Notes: a model not told the origin generated them from the sequence alone. Positions 38,201 to 46,215 are shown, numbered from the stretch's first letter. The stretch: DNA of 64,000 nucleotides from RSA9 sp036381195 (GCA_036381195.1 DASVDH010000009.1:13763-77762), one strand, 5' to 3'. Made by a program: numbers and translations.

Positions 38201-38851
38201 TCAGCCGACTTCTCCGTAGCCGATCGGGATGAACTCCCCCGGCATGTCCGTCACGACCGGCGCGACCGGCCCGGCGCGACCCGGACGCTCCCACGTCACG
38301 GTCAGCTCGCAGATCACAGCCCACCTGCGCGCATCCTCCGGATCCTGAATCGCCCGCGTGCTGTAGCCCTCCGCCCACAGCCAGTCATGCGGATCCGCCG
38401 GACCCTGCCGCGCCGCCGCCGGACCGACCGTCGCCGCGCCGCTGTAGTCATACAGCGGGATCCGCTCCGGCCCGCAGCGCGGCCGGCCGGACGGGAGCGG
38501 CGGCAGGTCCAGGCCGAACCGGAACACGTCATAGACGAGGCCCGCGAGCTGGCGCGCGTTCCGCTCCGCGACCCTCGGGTGAAGCAGCGCGCCGTCCTCG
38601 CCGTGCATCTCCGGCCAGAGGCTCACCGTAATCGGCGCGCCCTCGACGACGTTCCCCTGGCCGACCGCGATGCGACTCCGGCCCTCCCGCGCGACCCGGC
38701 CCATCTCGAGCAGGCCGACCGGACGCTGATCGTCCCGGACGTTCTCGCTCTGGAACGCGAGCCGCCACCGCTTCGTCGGGTCTACGGTCGGGAGCGCCTG
38801 CGAGAGGTACCGCCGGACCGACCGCTGAACGTCATCAGGCTGCCACGCCAT
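38201..38851 (-). CDS. Neck / tail-completion protein
   Basis: 216 residues: MAWQPDDVQRSVRRYLSQAL, RWRLAFQSENVRDDQRPVGL, ERNARQLAGLVYDVFRFGLD, YDYSGAATVGPAAARQGPAD and WAVICELTVTWERPGRAGPV. Mixed alpha/beta with the 'R..A..L...V...' helix of tail-terminator/minor tail proteins. Position between the HK97-gp10-like gene and the tail operon supports a connector role. Start ATG overlaps no stop but lies one base from its neighbour. Confidence 0.6.
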   Translation of the reverse strand: MAWQPDDVQRSVRRYLSQALPTVDPTKRWRLAFQSENVRDDQRPVGLLEMGRVAREGRSRIAVGQGNVVEGAPITVSLWPEMHGEDGALLHPRVAERNARQLAGLVYDVFRFGLDLPPLPSGRPRCGPERIPLYDYSGAATVGPAAARQGPADPHDWLWAEGYSTRAIQDPEDARRWAVICELTVTWERPGRAGPVAPVVTDMPGEFIPIGYGEVG

Positions 38852-38852
38852 G

Positions 38853-39443
38853 TCAGCGCCACAGCTCCGTCGTCTCGCGCGCCCAGACCTCCATCTCGGC
38901 CTCCCCGACCGTCTGCCACGTAACCTCCGCCTCCGCGAGCGAGTCCCGCATCATGTGGACGCCCTGCGTACCCGGATGCTGGACCTCACGCGCGAAGCGC
39001 GGCTGCCCTCCCGGCCCGATCCACATAAGGGCTGCCTGCGGGTCCGTCCCAGCACGTCGCGGCTTCCCCGTCGTCCGGACGGACGCCGCCGCGCGGTCCG
39101 GAGACGGCTTGATCAGGTGCGGACGCGTCGGCCACTCAACGTGCGGGGCCACCGGGTCCTCCGTGTACGAGTCGATCCCGAACACGGGCGCGCCGCGCGG
39201 CCCCGTCGGATCGAACTCGACCTCCCCCGTCAGCCAGCTGTCCCGGAGCGTCCCCGCCTTCCGACCCCGCCGCCCCTCGAACGCCGTCTTCGCCACGCCC
39301 GCTGGCGGATCCGCGACCGGGCTGCGATCCGCCGCGCCCTCCGTGATCGCCTCACCCGTCCGCGCGACCGTCCGCCGCGCCGCATTGAGCATCGGGGCCT
39401 GCGGGAACAGGTCGCCGAGCTTCGTCTCCTGGATCAGCGGCAA
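38853..39443 (-). CDS. HK97 gp10-like neck protein
   Basis: 196 residues. LNAARRTVARTGEAITEGAA, RDSWLTGEVEFDPTGPRGAP, YTEDPVAPHVEWPTRPHLIK, QHPGTQGVHMMRDSLAEAEV show the 'tGxLr.sw.......... vey...PH.......HPGT....f...' pattern of gp10-type proteins. TTG start directly after the TAG of the preceding gene with GGAGG upstream. Confidence 0.7.
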   Translation of the reverse strand: MPLIQETKLGDLFPQAPMLNAARRTVARTGEAITEGAADRSPVADPPAGVAKTAFEGRRGRKAGTLRDSWLTGEVEFDPTGPRGAPVFGIDSYTEDPVAPHVEWPTRPHLIKPSPDRAAASVRTTGKPRRAGTDPQAALMWIGPGGQPRFAREVQHPGTQGVHMMRDSLAEAEVTWQTVGEAEMEVWARETTELWR

Positions 39444-39887
39444 CTACTCCGCCTCCTCGAGCACGGCCGTCTGCGGGTCCGTCTCCTCGACCCGCGAGAG
39501 CGTCAGCTGCTTGCCGATGATCGCGAACCCCGGCCGGCCGAACGGCTGCCCGGACCCCTGCACCTGGTAGCGGACCTCCGCATCCGCAGGCAGTCCCTCC
39601 GCCGCGTTCAGCTCCGGCGCGACGATCAGCAACTCATCCTCATGCGAGACGGCGACCGGCGCTCCCAGCTCGTCGACCGGCGAGATGAGCAGCGTCGGGC
39701 GCTTGACGCGCCGCGACCGGCCACCCGCCGCCTGCTCCGTCCCGTCCGGCAGGAACAGGCAGCACGCGAACGCCGTCCCGCGCACGTCGTGCCCCGCCCC
39801 GGAGTCCTCCCCCTCGACGACCTCGCCGCCCGTCTCCGCCCGGACGAACGGGATCGCGCGATGAACGAGAACGTCCCCGTACGGCAC
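39444..39887 (-). CDS. Head-closure / connector protein
   Basis: 147 residues; beta-rich with RRVKRPTLLISPVDELGAPV, SHEDELLIVAPELNAAEGLP, AEVRYQVQGSGQPFGRPGFA and a C-terminal VEETDPQTAVLEEAE. The last part 'y.V.G.P..F.....' resembles head-closure proteins. GTG start. Neck position between the adaptor and gp10-like genes. Confidence 0.6.
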   Translation of the reverse strand: MPYGDVLVHRAIPFVRAETGGEVVEGEDSGAGHDVRGTAFACCLFLPDGTEQAAGGRSRRVKRPTLLISPVDELGAPVAVSHEDELLIVAPELNAAEGLPADAEVRYQVQGSGQPFGRPGFAIIGKQLTLSRVEETDPQTAVLEEAE

Positions 39888-40441
39888 TAGCGGTAGCCCC
39901 CGAGCGGACGCGGGTCAGGCCGGTCCGGCAGGCGCGAGTGATGCCCCCCGGCCCAGTTGACCGGGCGCACGCCCGCGAACGGCTCCGGCTCGAGCTTCCC
40001 CCAGAGCCGCAGCCAGTAGTTCCGCATGTCCTCCGTCGCAAGCGCCCACAGCGCCTCGTGGATCAGCGGATCCGGGTCAAGGACGCCCGCGCTCTCCGCC
40101 TCCCCCGGCCCGAAGTACGTCTCCGAGTACGGGCCAGCCGAGAACGACCGCAGGCGAAGCGAGCCGTGCGCCTGCGTCCGCGCCGCCGATGAGAGGCCCG
40201 TCGCGTCCCGCTCCGCCCGGAGCGTGAAGACCCGCACCGCGACCGGCTTGAGCCAGTCCGGCACCTCGACCCCCGGTGTATCAGCCGGACCGATCTTCCG
40301 GCCCGTCAGCTGGCTGATGATCGGCGCGAGGTCCGTGAGGAGCCGCTGCAGCTCCTCCTCCTTCTCCGCGTCCCCCTCGGGGTAGCGCGCCTTGAGCAGC
40401 TCGCTCCGGCCCCGGACCTCTGCGATGGTAGGCGTATCCAT
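39887..40441 (-). CDS. Head-tail adaptor protein
   Basis: 184 residues: ATIAEVRGR-type start (MDTPTIAEVRGRSELLKARY), LQRLLTDLAPIISQLTGRKI, VPDWLKPVAVRVFTLRAERD and YSETYFGPGEAESAGVLDPD. Helical bundle typical of gp6/gp15-type adaptors that bind the portal. First gene of the neck operon; ATG 8 bases after a late -10, so leaderless. Confidence 0.7.
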   Translation of the reverse strand: MDTPTIAEVRGRSELLKARYPEGDAEKEEELQRLLTDLAPIISQLTGRKIGPADTPGVEVPDWLKPVAVRVFTLRAERDATGLSSAARTQAHGSLRLRSFSAGPYSETYFGPGEAESAGVLDPDPLIHEALWALATEDMRNYWLRLWGKLEPEPFAGVRPVNWAGGHHSRLPDRPDPRPLGGYR

Positions 40442-40449
40442 GTTCCAGG

Positions 40450-40477
40450 ATCGTACGCACGATCCGGGACCGAAGCC
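40450..40477 (-). promoter_or_regulatory. Late promoter of the neck operon (leaderless)
   Basis: -35 GGCTTC (40472-40477), 16-bp spacer, -10 TACGAT (40450-40455), ATG 8 bases on. GATCGTGCGTACGATC around it is also an inverted repeat. Confidence 0.72.
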
Positions 40478-40487
40478 CCAGGACGGA

Positions 40488-42161
40488 TCAGGCGGCGATG
40501 CTCGGGAAGCGGATGCCGTCCAAGATCGTGTACGCGGTCGAACCGCCCGCCTGCGCCCTGACGGTCCCGTCCACGCCGATGTCGATCCGCGCGAGAACGT
40601 TGTTGCCGATCCCAGGCCGGACCTCTGCGCGCTGCGGTCGGTAACCGGCGGGGAGGGTGAACATGACGGCGTTAGCCGTCGAGCCAGCGGTCACGACGCC
40701 GCGCAGCTCGACCTCGCCGTTGGGGTGCATGCGGTACCCGGCGTCGTTGAATCCGCCGCCGAGGTTCGTCCAGCCATTCTGAAACTTGCAGTCCTTCGAT
40801 GTCGCACCGGCGGGCCAGACCGGATTGAAATACGGGCCGGGGTCCGGAGTGCCGAGCACTCGATCGCGGCTCAAGATTGGAATGAGCGCGCCGTAGAGCG
40901 CCTTGGCGATCCGTGCGTGGCCTTCCTCATTCGGGTGAACCTGGTCGGCCAAGAATGGGTCGCTCGTCGGTGTGCCTGACGGGTGCATCGCCGCCTCAAG
41001 ATCAACGGCGACGACCGTCTCGCCGAACTCGGAGGCGACATCTTCGATGTCGTCGTGCAGCACCGCGACGGCGGCATCGTTCATCGGGAACGTGTAGCCC
41101 GCGTAGACCGCGTATGAGGCGAGTCGCGCTTGCATCGGCAACAGCACGATCGGGCCTTCGTCGTCGCGCGCTTCGAGAGCCCAGTAGTCGAAATAGAGCG
41201 AACCGGAAATCCACCGCACCACGACCGTGTGAGCGCCGGGAGCCAGGTCAGTTAGGCGGGTGACCGCCCCGTTGAGCAACGCTCCGGTGCTCGCCATCTG
41301 CGCATGGTCGATCGTCACCGTCGAGTGAACCTGGCCGTCCACCCGGATCTGGGCCTGGGCCTGCGCCAAGGTGGGGTTCGTGATCCACCCAAGTGCGATC
41401 GGCCGACCGTCGTAACTGGACGGGACCGCGATCGTCAGGTCGCCCGCTGCGGACGCGCCCGCGAACCCGGTCCCCGACCCGAGCGCAATAGCGCTCACCG
41501 CCCAGCCGCCGCCGAGCGTGACGCTGGGATCAGTCTCCTCCATGACGGCCACGCTGCGGTAGCGCGACACGATTGCGCGCAGCGCCTCGTGCAGCGGTCG
41601 CGTGTCGTTGACCCCGAGCAGCGCAATGTCGTTCCACCCGAAGTCGGGGATCACGACCTGCGAGCGCGGGTGGTAGGGCGCGTTCGGCCGAGCCGGACGA
41701 CGGACGTTTTGCAGAACCCAGTCATAGCCGCCGTCGCCGCCCGCGTTCTGCTTGTTGCGACTTGCCACCGCGCCGCTCATCGCGATGCTGCGGTAGCCCG
41801 CGCCGAGAAGCCCTGCCAGCTTGCGGCCGTAGCTCGTAAGCGGATGCACGCCGGCCCCGGCAGCGTAGGAGTGACCAGCATGCTCGATGAGGCCGACTCC
41901 TACCTCCGAAAGCTGCGACGGGAGAACCTTCCCGTCCGGGCCGAGAACCGCCGCGCCCCCCGGGGTACCCGGCGCAGGTGGCACGGGCGTTACGACCCGC
42001 TCCTGCGGGCCAGCCTCCTGCGCCGCCGCGTACGCGGCCCGCAGCGCCCCCGCGCCGGCCGGATCATCGAGGGAAGCAAGCGCCCGCTCGAGCGCCCCGC
42101 GATCTACGCGCCGCCCGAGCCACTTCTCCGGGCGCGCTCGAAACTCAGCGTGAGACGGCAT
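40488..42161 (-). CDS. SGNH/GDSL hydrolase, virion-associated esterase
   Basis: 557 residues. Residues 1-75 are a helical/linker part ending AAVLGPDGKVLPSQLSEVG, a common fibre linker. The hydrolase shows block I IEHAGHSYAAGAG (Ser in GHSY), block III FGWNDIALLGVND, and block V DPFLADQVHPNEEGHARIAK (Asp and His). A carbohydrate-binding-like insertion lies at about 240-330. The C-terminal 100 residues are beta-rich (WTNLGGGFNDAGYRMHPNGE, VELRGVVTAGSTANAVMFTL). Such enzymes deacetylate surface glycans. Codon use looks less GC-biased than its neighbours, and it has its own promoter and terminator, suggesting acquisition. Confidence 0.8.
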   Translation of the reverse strand: MPSHAEFRARPEKWLGRRVDRGALERALASLDDPAGAGALRAAYAAAQEAGPQERVVTPVPPAPGTPGGAAVLGPDGKVLPSQLSEVGVGLIEHAGHSYAAGAGVHPLTSYGRKLAGLLGAGYRSIAMSGAVASRNKQNAGGDGGYDWVLQNVRRPARPNAPYHPRSQVVIPDFGWNDIALLGVNDTRPLHEALRAIVSRYRSVAVMEETDPSVTLGGGWAVSAIALGSGTGFAGASAAGDLTIAVPSSYDGRPIALGWITNPTLAQAQAQIRVDGQVHSTVTIDHAQMASTGALLNGAVTRLTDLAPGAHTVVVRWISGSLYFDYWALEARDDEGPIVLLPMQARLASYAVYAGYTFPMNDAAVAVLHDDIEDVASEFGETVVAVDLEAAMHPSGTPTSDPFLADQVHPNEEGHARIAKALYGALIPILSRDRVLGTPDPGPYFNPVWPAGATSKDCKFQNGWTNLGGGFNDAGYRMHPNGEVELRGVVTAGSTANAVMFTLPAGYRPQRAEVRPGIGNNVLARIDIGVDGTVRAQAGGSTAYTILDGIRFPSIAA

Positions 42162-42168
42162 AAGGCGA

Positions 42169-42196
42169 ACGGTACGTCACCCCCGCTAAGGAAACC
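42169..42196 (-). promoter_or_regulatory. Late promoter of the SGNH hydrolase gene (leaderless)
   Basis: -35 GGTTTC (42191-42196), 16-bp spacer, -10 TACCGT (42169-42174), ATG 7 bases downstream, no Shine-Dalgarno. Confidence 0.75.
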
Positions 42197-42210
42197 TCCC
42201 CCCTAGAACG

Positions 42211-42248
42211 ACGCCAGCCCCCCGGGGAGCAGTCCGAGGGGCCGGCGT
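42211..42248 (-). terminator. Probable terminator after the capsid operon
   Basis: Stem ACGCC-x-GCCCC / GGGGC-x-GGCGT (10 pairs, one mismatch) with a 16-nt loop lies between the last capsid-operon gene and the hydrolase promoter. No strong T-run, so efficiency is uncertain. Confidence 0.55.
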
Positions 42249-42287
42249 GGGGCAGCAGGCGGGCGCAACGCCCGGTCGCGAAGCGGG

Positions 42288-43055
42288 CTACCGCTCGGCG
42301 ACCTCCGCCTGCGCGTCCTTCGCCGCGTCGACGATGGACTTGCGCGGATTGTCCCGCTTCTCCTCGTAGTCGATGATCGCCTGGAGGCCGACGGTACCGA
42401 ACTCCTGCGCGCCGCCGTCCTTGATGCGCTTCACCACGTCGGTGGCGTTCAGCTCGCCGTAGCCCGCGAACGGCTCCGGGTTCTCCAGAGCGCCCAGGCG
42501 CTCCGTCAGCTCCCGCAGCTGGCTCTCGAGCGATGCCTTCTCGGCCTCGACGCGCTGCAGCTCCTCGCGATCCTCGCCGGACGCCTCGACCGGCTCGGCC
42601 AGCGGAGCGCCGCCCTCCTGCGCGCGCTCGAACTCCGTGAACGCCCGGTCGAACTCCGGCACCGCGTCGTACGGCACCGCAGCCCGCGCCGAGCGACCCG
42701 ACTTGCCCTTGCGGTACACGACCGCGAAGTACGTCGGATCGCCGAACGCGCCCGCGCCGAGCGACGGCGCGCGGACCGAGATGTCCTCGACCACGTCGTC
42801 GTCGTCGAGGAACGCCTCCCGACCGCGCAGGTCGCGAGCGTAGTCCTCGATCGCCTCGCGGAGGCCCGCCTGCTTGCGGTCCCGCAGGAACGCCGTCGCG
42901 GGACCGTGAGCCGGAGTGCTCAGCGCCGAGACGAGCTGGCGCGGGTAGTTCCGGGCGTGCCGGACGAGCAGCGTATGCGCGCGGTTGTGGACCCCGAGAC
43001 GCGCCGTCAGCTCCGACGTGTTGTCCGGGTCCATCGGGGTGAGGACGCGGCTCAT
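42288..43055 (-). CDS. Hypothetical protein after the capsid gene
   Basis: 255 residues: TARLGVHNRAHTLLVRHARN, LREAIEDYARDLRGREAFLD, APSLGAGAFGDPTYFAVVYR, then a coiled coil (DREELQRVEAEKASLESQLR) and a C-terminal helical part (VVKRIKDGGAQEFGTVGLQA). ATG overlaps the capsid stop (ATGA). The coiled coil and position suggest a head-associated or head-fibre component; no family recognised. Confidence 0.6.
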   Translation of the reverse strand: MSRVLTPMDPDNTSELTARLGVHNRAHTLLVRHARNYPRQLVSALSTPAHGPATAFLRDRKQAGLREAIEDYARDLRGREAFLDDDDVVEDISVRAPSLGAGAFGDPTYFAVVYRKGKSGRSARAAVPYDAVPEFDRAFTEFERAQEGGAPLAEPVEASGEDREELQRVEAEKASLESQLRELTERLGALENPEPFAGYGELNATDVVKRIKDGGAQEFGTVGLQAIIDYEEKRDNPRKSIVDAAKDAQAEVAER

Positions 43056-44155
43056 GGCCGCATCCTCATCGCCGCGAGCGGCTCGCCGGGCGCGACCCCG
43101 AAGAAGTGCCGCACCTTGTAGTCGATGGTGTCGAACCACCAGCTGTAGGGATCCGAGCCGGCCCCCATGGCGTCCCGGACGCCCTGGTCCTTGATACCGA
43201 TGAACGGCTCCCGGCGGTTCCGCAGCGTCGCGTACACGAACGGGGCGCGATCCTCGGCGTCACCGAGGACGTACCAGTCGTTCGGGTCGTTCAGCCACAC
43301 GTCGTTGACGACCGCATCGGGAGGCAGGACGTTGAACGCCGGGTTGTACTGGCCGGTGAAGAACTGGCCGAACCCGAGGCTCGCGTTCGTCACCGGGCCG
43401 TCCGAGACGCCGGTCAGCTGCGACCGGATGATCCGATCGAACGTCGCCTTCTGCGAGGGCGTCCGGACGATGATGCGCCGAGGCCGGACCGTGAACGGGA
43501 TCCCGTCCGGGTCGCGCCGCAGCTCCATCTTGTCCAGCGCCGCCAGCAGGTTCGTCTCGTTCGGCTCCGCCGCCGCGCCCGTGACCTCGTTGTCGTGGGC
43601 CACGCCGAAGAACGGCTGCCCGTCCGGCCCGTAGGTCGGGTTCGACTCGATGAACGCGGTGATGACCTGCGCCTGGTACTCGGCCATGGACCGACCCAGC
43701 TCGCGCGGGGTGCGGTTCAGGATCTTGTCCGTCTCGTCGTTGATGACGAGTTCCATCGTCACCGCGTACGTGCCGCCGTGCTTGCCGACGGCGAAGGACG
43801 GACCCTCCTCCTCGGAGGTCCGGAGGCGCGGGTACTCCCCGTCCTCGTTGATCCCCCGGATGCCACGGATGCCGTTGAGCTGCGACACCGTGTGCTCGCG
43901 GAAGTCCTGCGCCGTCTCCATGCCGACGTACTGCTGCCACTGCGCGGCGACCGCGCGGAAGCGCTCCCGCATCCGGTGACGGATCACCGTCTGCAGGAAG
44001 ATCGGGAAGTCGGCGCGACCCTCGATCGCGCCGGTGCCCTCGAGCAGCTCCATGTCGTTCTCGACGAGAGCGAGCATCGCAGCCGGATCCTCGTTCGCCG
44101 ACTCCCAGAGGGAGAACAGCTCGATGTGCTTGCCCCAGTTGCCGTAACCGGCCAT
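43052..44155 (-). CDS. Major capsid protein
   Basis: 367 residues: HIELFSLWESANEDPAAMLA, FPIFLQTVIRHRMRERFRAV, AVGKHGGTYAVTMELVINDE, LNRTPRELGRSMAEYQAQVI, RIIVRTPSQKATFDRIIRSQ, FTGQYNPAFNVLPPDAVVND, WYVLGDAEDRAPFVYATLRN and FDTIDYKVRHFFGVAPGEPL. The Mu-type/HK97-fold capsid order (E-loop region, spine helix, P domain with 'vv....i....WYvl.D') is evident. It follows the decoration protein and scaffold, the usual arrangement. Start ATG shares a base with the preceding stop. Confidence 0.85.
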   Translation of the reverse strand: MAGYGNWGKHIELFSLWESANEDPAAMLALVENDMELLEGTGAIEGRADFPIFLQTVIRHRMRERFRAVAAQWQQYVGMETAQDFREHTVSQLNGIRGIRGINEDGEYPRLRTSEEEGPSFAVGKHGGTYAVTMELVINDETDKILNRTPRELGRSMAEYQAQVITAFIESNPTYGPDGQPFFGVAHDNEVTGAAAEPNETNLLAALDKMELRRDPDGIPFTVRPRRIIVRTPSQKATFDRIIRSQLTGVSDGPVTNASLGFGQFFTGQYNPAFNVLPPDAVVNDVWLNDPNDWYVLGDAEDRAPFVYATLRNRREPFIGIKDQGVRDAMGAGSDPYSWWFDTIDYKVRHFFGVAPGEPLAAMRMRP

Positions 44156-44556
44156 CAGACCTCACCCCTCTCGAACGGCTGCCAGACGTTGCTGTTGATC
44201 CGCAGCACGTCCGGATCGCGGCTTGCGTCGACCTCGGTCACGATGCCGACCGGAAGGATGCCCGCGCCGCCGGCGGCGACGAGCGTGTTGTCCGCCTCCG
44301 TGATGAAGACGGGATCGCCGACGCCGAGAGCCGCGAGAGCGCCCTCAGCGGGAGCCTCGTGGATCCCGCCGAGCTGGATCTCGAACTCCTCGCCGATGGC
44401 GATGTCCTGCGCGTCGACCGGACGGACGAAGCGGTCCACCTGGTCGACCTTGAAGGCCGACCCGACGAACCCGTCCTCGACGACGATCTGCCCGTGGCGG
44501 CACGCCTTCGTCGCCGCCTCGACCGTGTGACGCGCGCCCAGACCCTCGTACGGCAT
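44155..44556 (-). CDS. DUF2190-type capsid decoration protein
   Basis: 133 residues: GARHTVEAATKACRHGQIVV, EDGFVGSAFKVDQVDRFVRP, DAQDIAIGEEFEIQLGGIHE and LGVGDPVFITEADNTLVAAG, IVTEVDASRDPDVLRI. The repeated Gly turns and 'G..G.pV.........l........iG.v..a' match DUF2190 decoration proteins, small beta-tulip-like stabilisers of the shell. Between scaffold and capsid. Confidence 0.75.
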   Translation of the reverse strand: MPYEGLGARHTVEAATKACRHGQIVVEDGFVGSAFKVDQVDRFVRPVDAQDIAIGEEFEIQLGGIHEAPAEGALAALGVGDPVFITEADNTLVAAGGAGILPVGIVTEVDASRDPDVLRINSNVWQPFERGEV

Positions 44557-45243
44557 CTAGGACTGCACCCCCTCGAGCTTCTTCCGGCTCTCCTCGAGCT
44601 TCTCCGAGTCGATGAGGCCCTCGGAGAGCGCGAAGTCGCGGAAGGTCGTGTTGCGCGGCGCGGTGGCCTTGATGCCGCCGCCGTTCTCGCTGCCGCCACC
44701 GAGGCCGGTGACGCGCGGGACGCGCCCGCCGGACGCGCCGATGAGCTTGAAGGCGTGCTTCACGTCACGCTCGACCGACTCGGCGAGTACCTGGCGCTCG
44801 TCCTTGTCGTTCGCCGTGTCCGCCTCGACGAGCAGGGCGTCCGTCGGACCGGACGGCAGCACCGCGTAGCGCCGCTTGAGGTCCGCGACCCACTCGTCAG
44901 GAAGACCCGACGACTCGATCAGCTCGTGGGCGTACTCCGCGAGGCTCGTGGCCTCGGAGCGCTCCTCGAGCAGCTCGTTCGCGCGCTCCTCGACGGACTC
45001 CTCGAGGTCGGCGATCTTCTGGTCGTACTCCTGCCGGATGCGCGACTCGCGCTCCTCCAGCATCTCGAGCACGCGCTCCTCCGAGAGGCCCGCAGGGGCC
45101 GGAGGCGTCGAAGCCGGCTGCGTGGCCGGCGGCGTGGCAGACGGCGAAGTCGAGATGCCCAGCTCCTGCAGGAGGCTCGGGGCCTCGCTCTGCAGGTGCT
45201 CGCGCAGCTCGGTTGCCGTCATCTCAGCGATGGGCTTGGGCAT
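44557..45243 (-). CDS. Nested capsid scaffold, internal start with own promoter
   Basis: An in-frame ATG at 45243 gives 228 residues beginning MPKPIAEMTATELREHLQSE. The sequence is Pro/Ala linker, then a long acidic coiled coil (LEEREESRIRQEYDQKIADL, VEERANELLEERSEATSLAE) and a C-terminal basic end (LIDSEKLEESRKKLEGVQS), as in scaffolds. A textbook late promoter lies just upstream inside the protease gene. This mirrors lambda C/Nu3 and would make excess scaffold over protease. Confidence 0.7.
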   Translation of the reverse strand: MPKPIAEMTATELREHLQSEAPSLLQELGISTSPSATPPATQPASTPPAPAGLSEERVLEMLEERESRIRQEYDQKIADLEESVEERANELLEERSEATSLAEYAHELIESSGLPDEWVADLKRRYAVLPSGPTDALLVEADTANDKDERQVLAESVERDVKHAFKLIGASGGRVPRVTGLGGGSENGGGIKATAPRNTTFRDFALSEGLIDSEKLEESRKKLEGVQS

Positions 45244-45984
45244 CGACCGAGGACGGTACGTCGGTGCCGGAGATGAAACCTCAGCCAGGTCGGGCAGGCC
45301 CTCGTAGTACGCCTCGAGAACCTGGACCATCATCTCCTCCGCCTCCTGGAGGACGTGACCGCCCGCGCCGCCACGCGGCACCCAGTCGATGCTCCCCTGC
45401 GGCGTCTCCCGGATCCCCTCAACGAGCATGCCCTTCAGCTTCGGGTTCCACGGGGCGACGCCCTCCTTCGCCGCCGTCGGGAACGCGTTGATCGAGACGT
45501 TCAGAATCTCCGGGTCCGCCTCGAGCATCGCGCGGATCGGCGGCTGCGGGAGCACGCGGGCGATCGTCGCGCCCTTCTGGAAGCCGAACTTCCCGTCGTG
45601 CGGCGTCGTGAAGTCCCGATCCCACCCGCTCTCGAGGACGCGCCCGCCCAGCTCCGTGATCCGCCGGCCGCGCCGACGCATCGTCTCCGCGACCGCCTCC
45701 GTCAGGTGGTCCATGTACATCAGCCAGCCCGCCCAGATCCCCGAGTTGGCCTCGAGCATCTGCGGCGTGTAGATCGGCGGGAGGCCCCGGAGCCGCTTGC
45801 CGCGCGAGACGCAGGGACGGATGACGGCGACCTTGCACGCACCGTCATCGTCGAAGACCTTGCCCTTCTTGGGCTTGATCACGCGGGCGACCGGCGGAGC
45901 CTCCCCCTCCTCGAGGAACGGGTCCTCGACGAGCGGGTAGCCGAGGATGTCATCACCCTCGAGCACTAGAAGGTCGTCGCTCAT
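44557..45984 (-). CDS. Prohead protease-scaffold fusion
   Basis: 475 residues from ATG 45984. The first 245 form the protease: VAVIRPCVSRGKRLRGLPPI, MLEANSGIWAGWLMYMDHLT, RRGRRITELGGRVLESGWDR, VLNVSINAFPTAAK-type strand (ILNVSINAF) with His92-Ser-type candidates in MYMDH and VSINAF. The rest is the scaffold. The protease cleaves scaffold and itself during maturation. The longer open frame to 46209 is rejected because it translates a tRNA gene. ATG 7 bases after a late -10, so leaderless. Confidence 0.75.
   Translation of the reverse strand: MSDDLLVLEGDDILGYPLVEDPFLEEGEAPPVARVIKPKKGKVFDDDGACKVAVIRPCVSRGKRLRGLPPIYTPQMLEANSGIWAGWLMYMDHLTEAVAETMRRRGRRITELGGRVLESGWDRDFTTPHDGKFGFQKGATIARVLPQPPIRAMLEADPEILNVSINAFPTAAKEGVAPWNPKLKGMLVEGIRETPQGSIDWVPRGGAGGHVLQEAEEMMVQVLEAYYEGLPDLAEVSSPAPTYRPRSMPKPIAEMTATELREHLQSEAPSLLQELGISTSPSATPPATQPASTPPAPAGLSEERVLEMLEERESRIRQEYDQKIADLEESVEERANELLEERSEATSLAEYAHELIESSGLPDEWVADLKRRYAVLPSGPTDALLVEADTANDKDERQVLAESVERDVKHAFKLIGASGGRVPRVTGLGGGSENGGGIKATAPRNTTFRDFALSEGLIDSEKLEESRKKLEGVQS
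45253..45280 (-). promoter_or_regulatory. Late promoter inside the protease gene, drives scaffold
   Basis: -35 GGTTTC (45275-45280), 16-bp spacer, -10 TACCGT (45253-45258), ATG 9 bases downstream. It matches the other late promoters although it is embedded in coding sequence. Confidence 0.72.
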
Positions 45985-45991
45985 GCTCGGG

Positions 45992-46019
45992 ACCGTACGT
46001 CGACCCCGCGACCCAAACC
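45992..46019 (-). promoter_or_regulatory. Late promoter of the capsid operon (leaderless)
   Basis: -35 GGTTTG (46014-46019), 16-bp spacer, -10 TACGGT (45992-45997), ATG 7 bases downstream. Confidence 0.75.
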
Positions 46020-46032
46020 TCCCCGAGAACGA

Positions 46033-46071
46033 CTGAGGCCCCGCCGTCCTCCCAGGCCAGCGGGGCCTCAG
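46033..46071 (-). terminator. Strong hairpin terminator after the tRNA genes
   Basis: Perfect 12-bp arms CTGAGGCCCCGC / GCGGGGCCTCAG with a 15-nt loop, then TCGTTCTC on the minus strand. It separates the tRNA transcript from the capsid operon promoter. Confidence 0.75.
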
Positions 46072-46142
46072 CTGCGGTCGTTCCTGCGGAGGAACGGTAG
46101 GCGGAGGGCCTTGACCGGACGCCGTAGCGCCCGCCCTCCGAG

Positions 46143-46215
46143 TTGCGGGGACCGGACTCGAACCGGCGACCTCGCGGTTATGAGCCGCGCGCCCTACCAA
46201 CTGGACCACCCCGCG
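46143..46215 (-). tRNA. tRNA-Met (CAU), initiator-type acceptor end
   Basis: 73 nt, CCA not encoded. Starts CGCGGGGTGG and ends CCCCGCAA: position 1 C faces position 72 A, the unpaired C1-A72 end that marks bacterial initiator tRNA. D-stem GTCC/GGGC, anticodon stem CGCGG/CCGCG with loop CTCATAA (anticodon CAT), T-arm GCCGG-TTCGAGT-CCGGT. The D-stem 11-24 pair (T-G) is elongator-like and only two of the three initiator G-C pairs are present, so it is a mixed type. Confidence 0.88.

Noticed and set aside
36532..38232. 566-codon plus-strand open frame over the sheath gene
   Set aside because: Antisense shadow; the sheath reading on the minus strand is clear.
44557..46209. Longer protease start at 46209
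   Set aside because: The first 25 codons translate a tRNA gene and a terminator; ATG 45984 has a matching late promoter.
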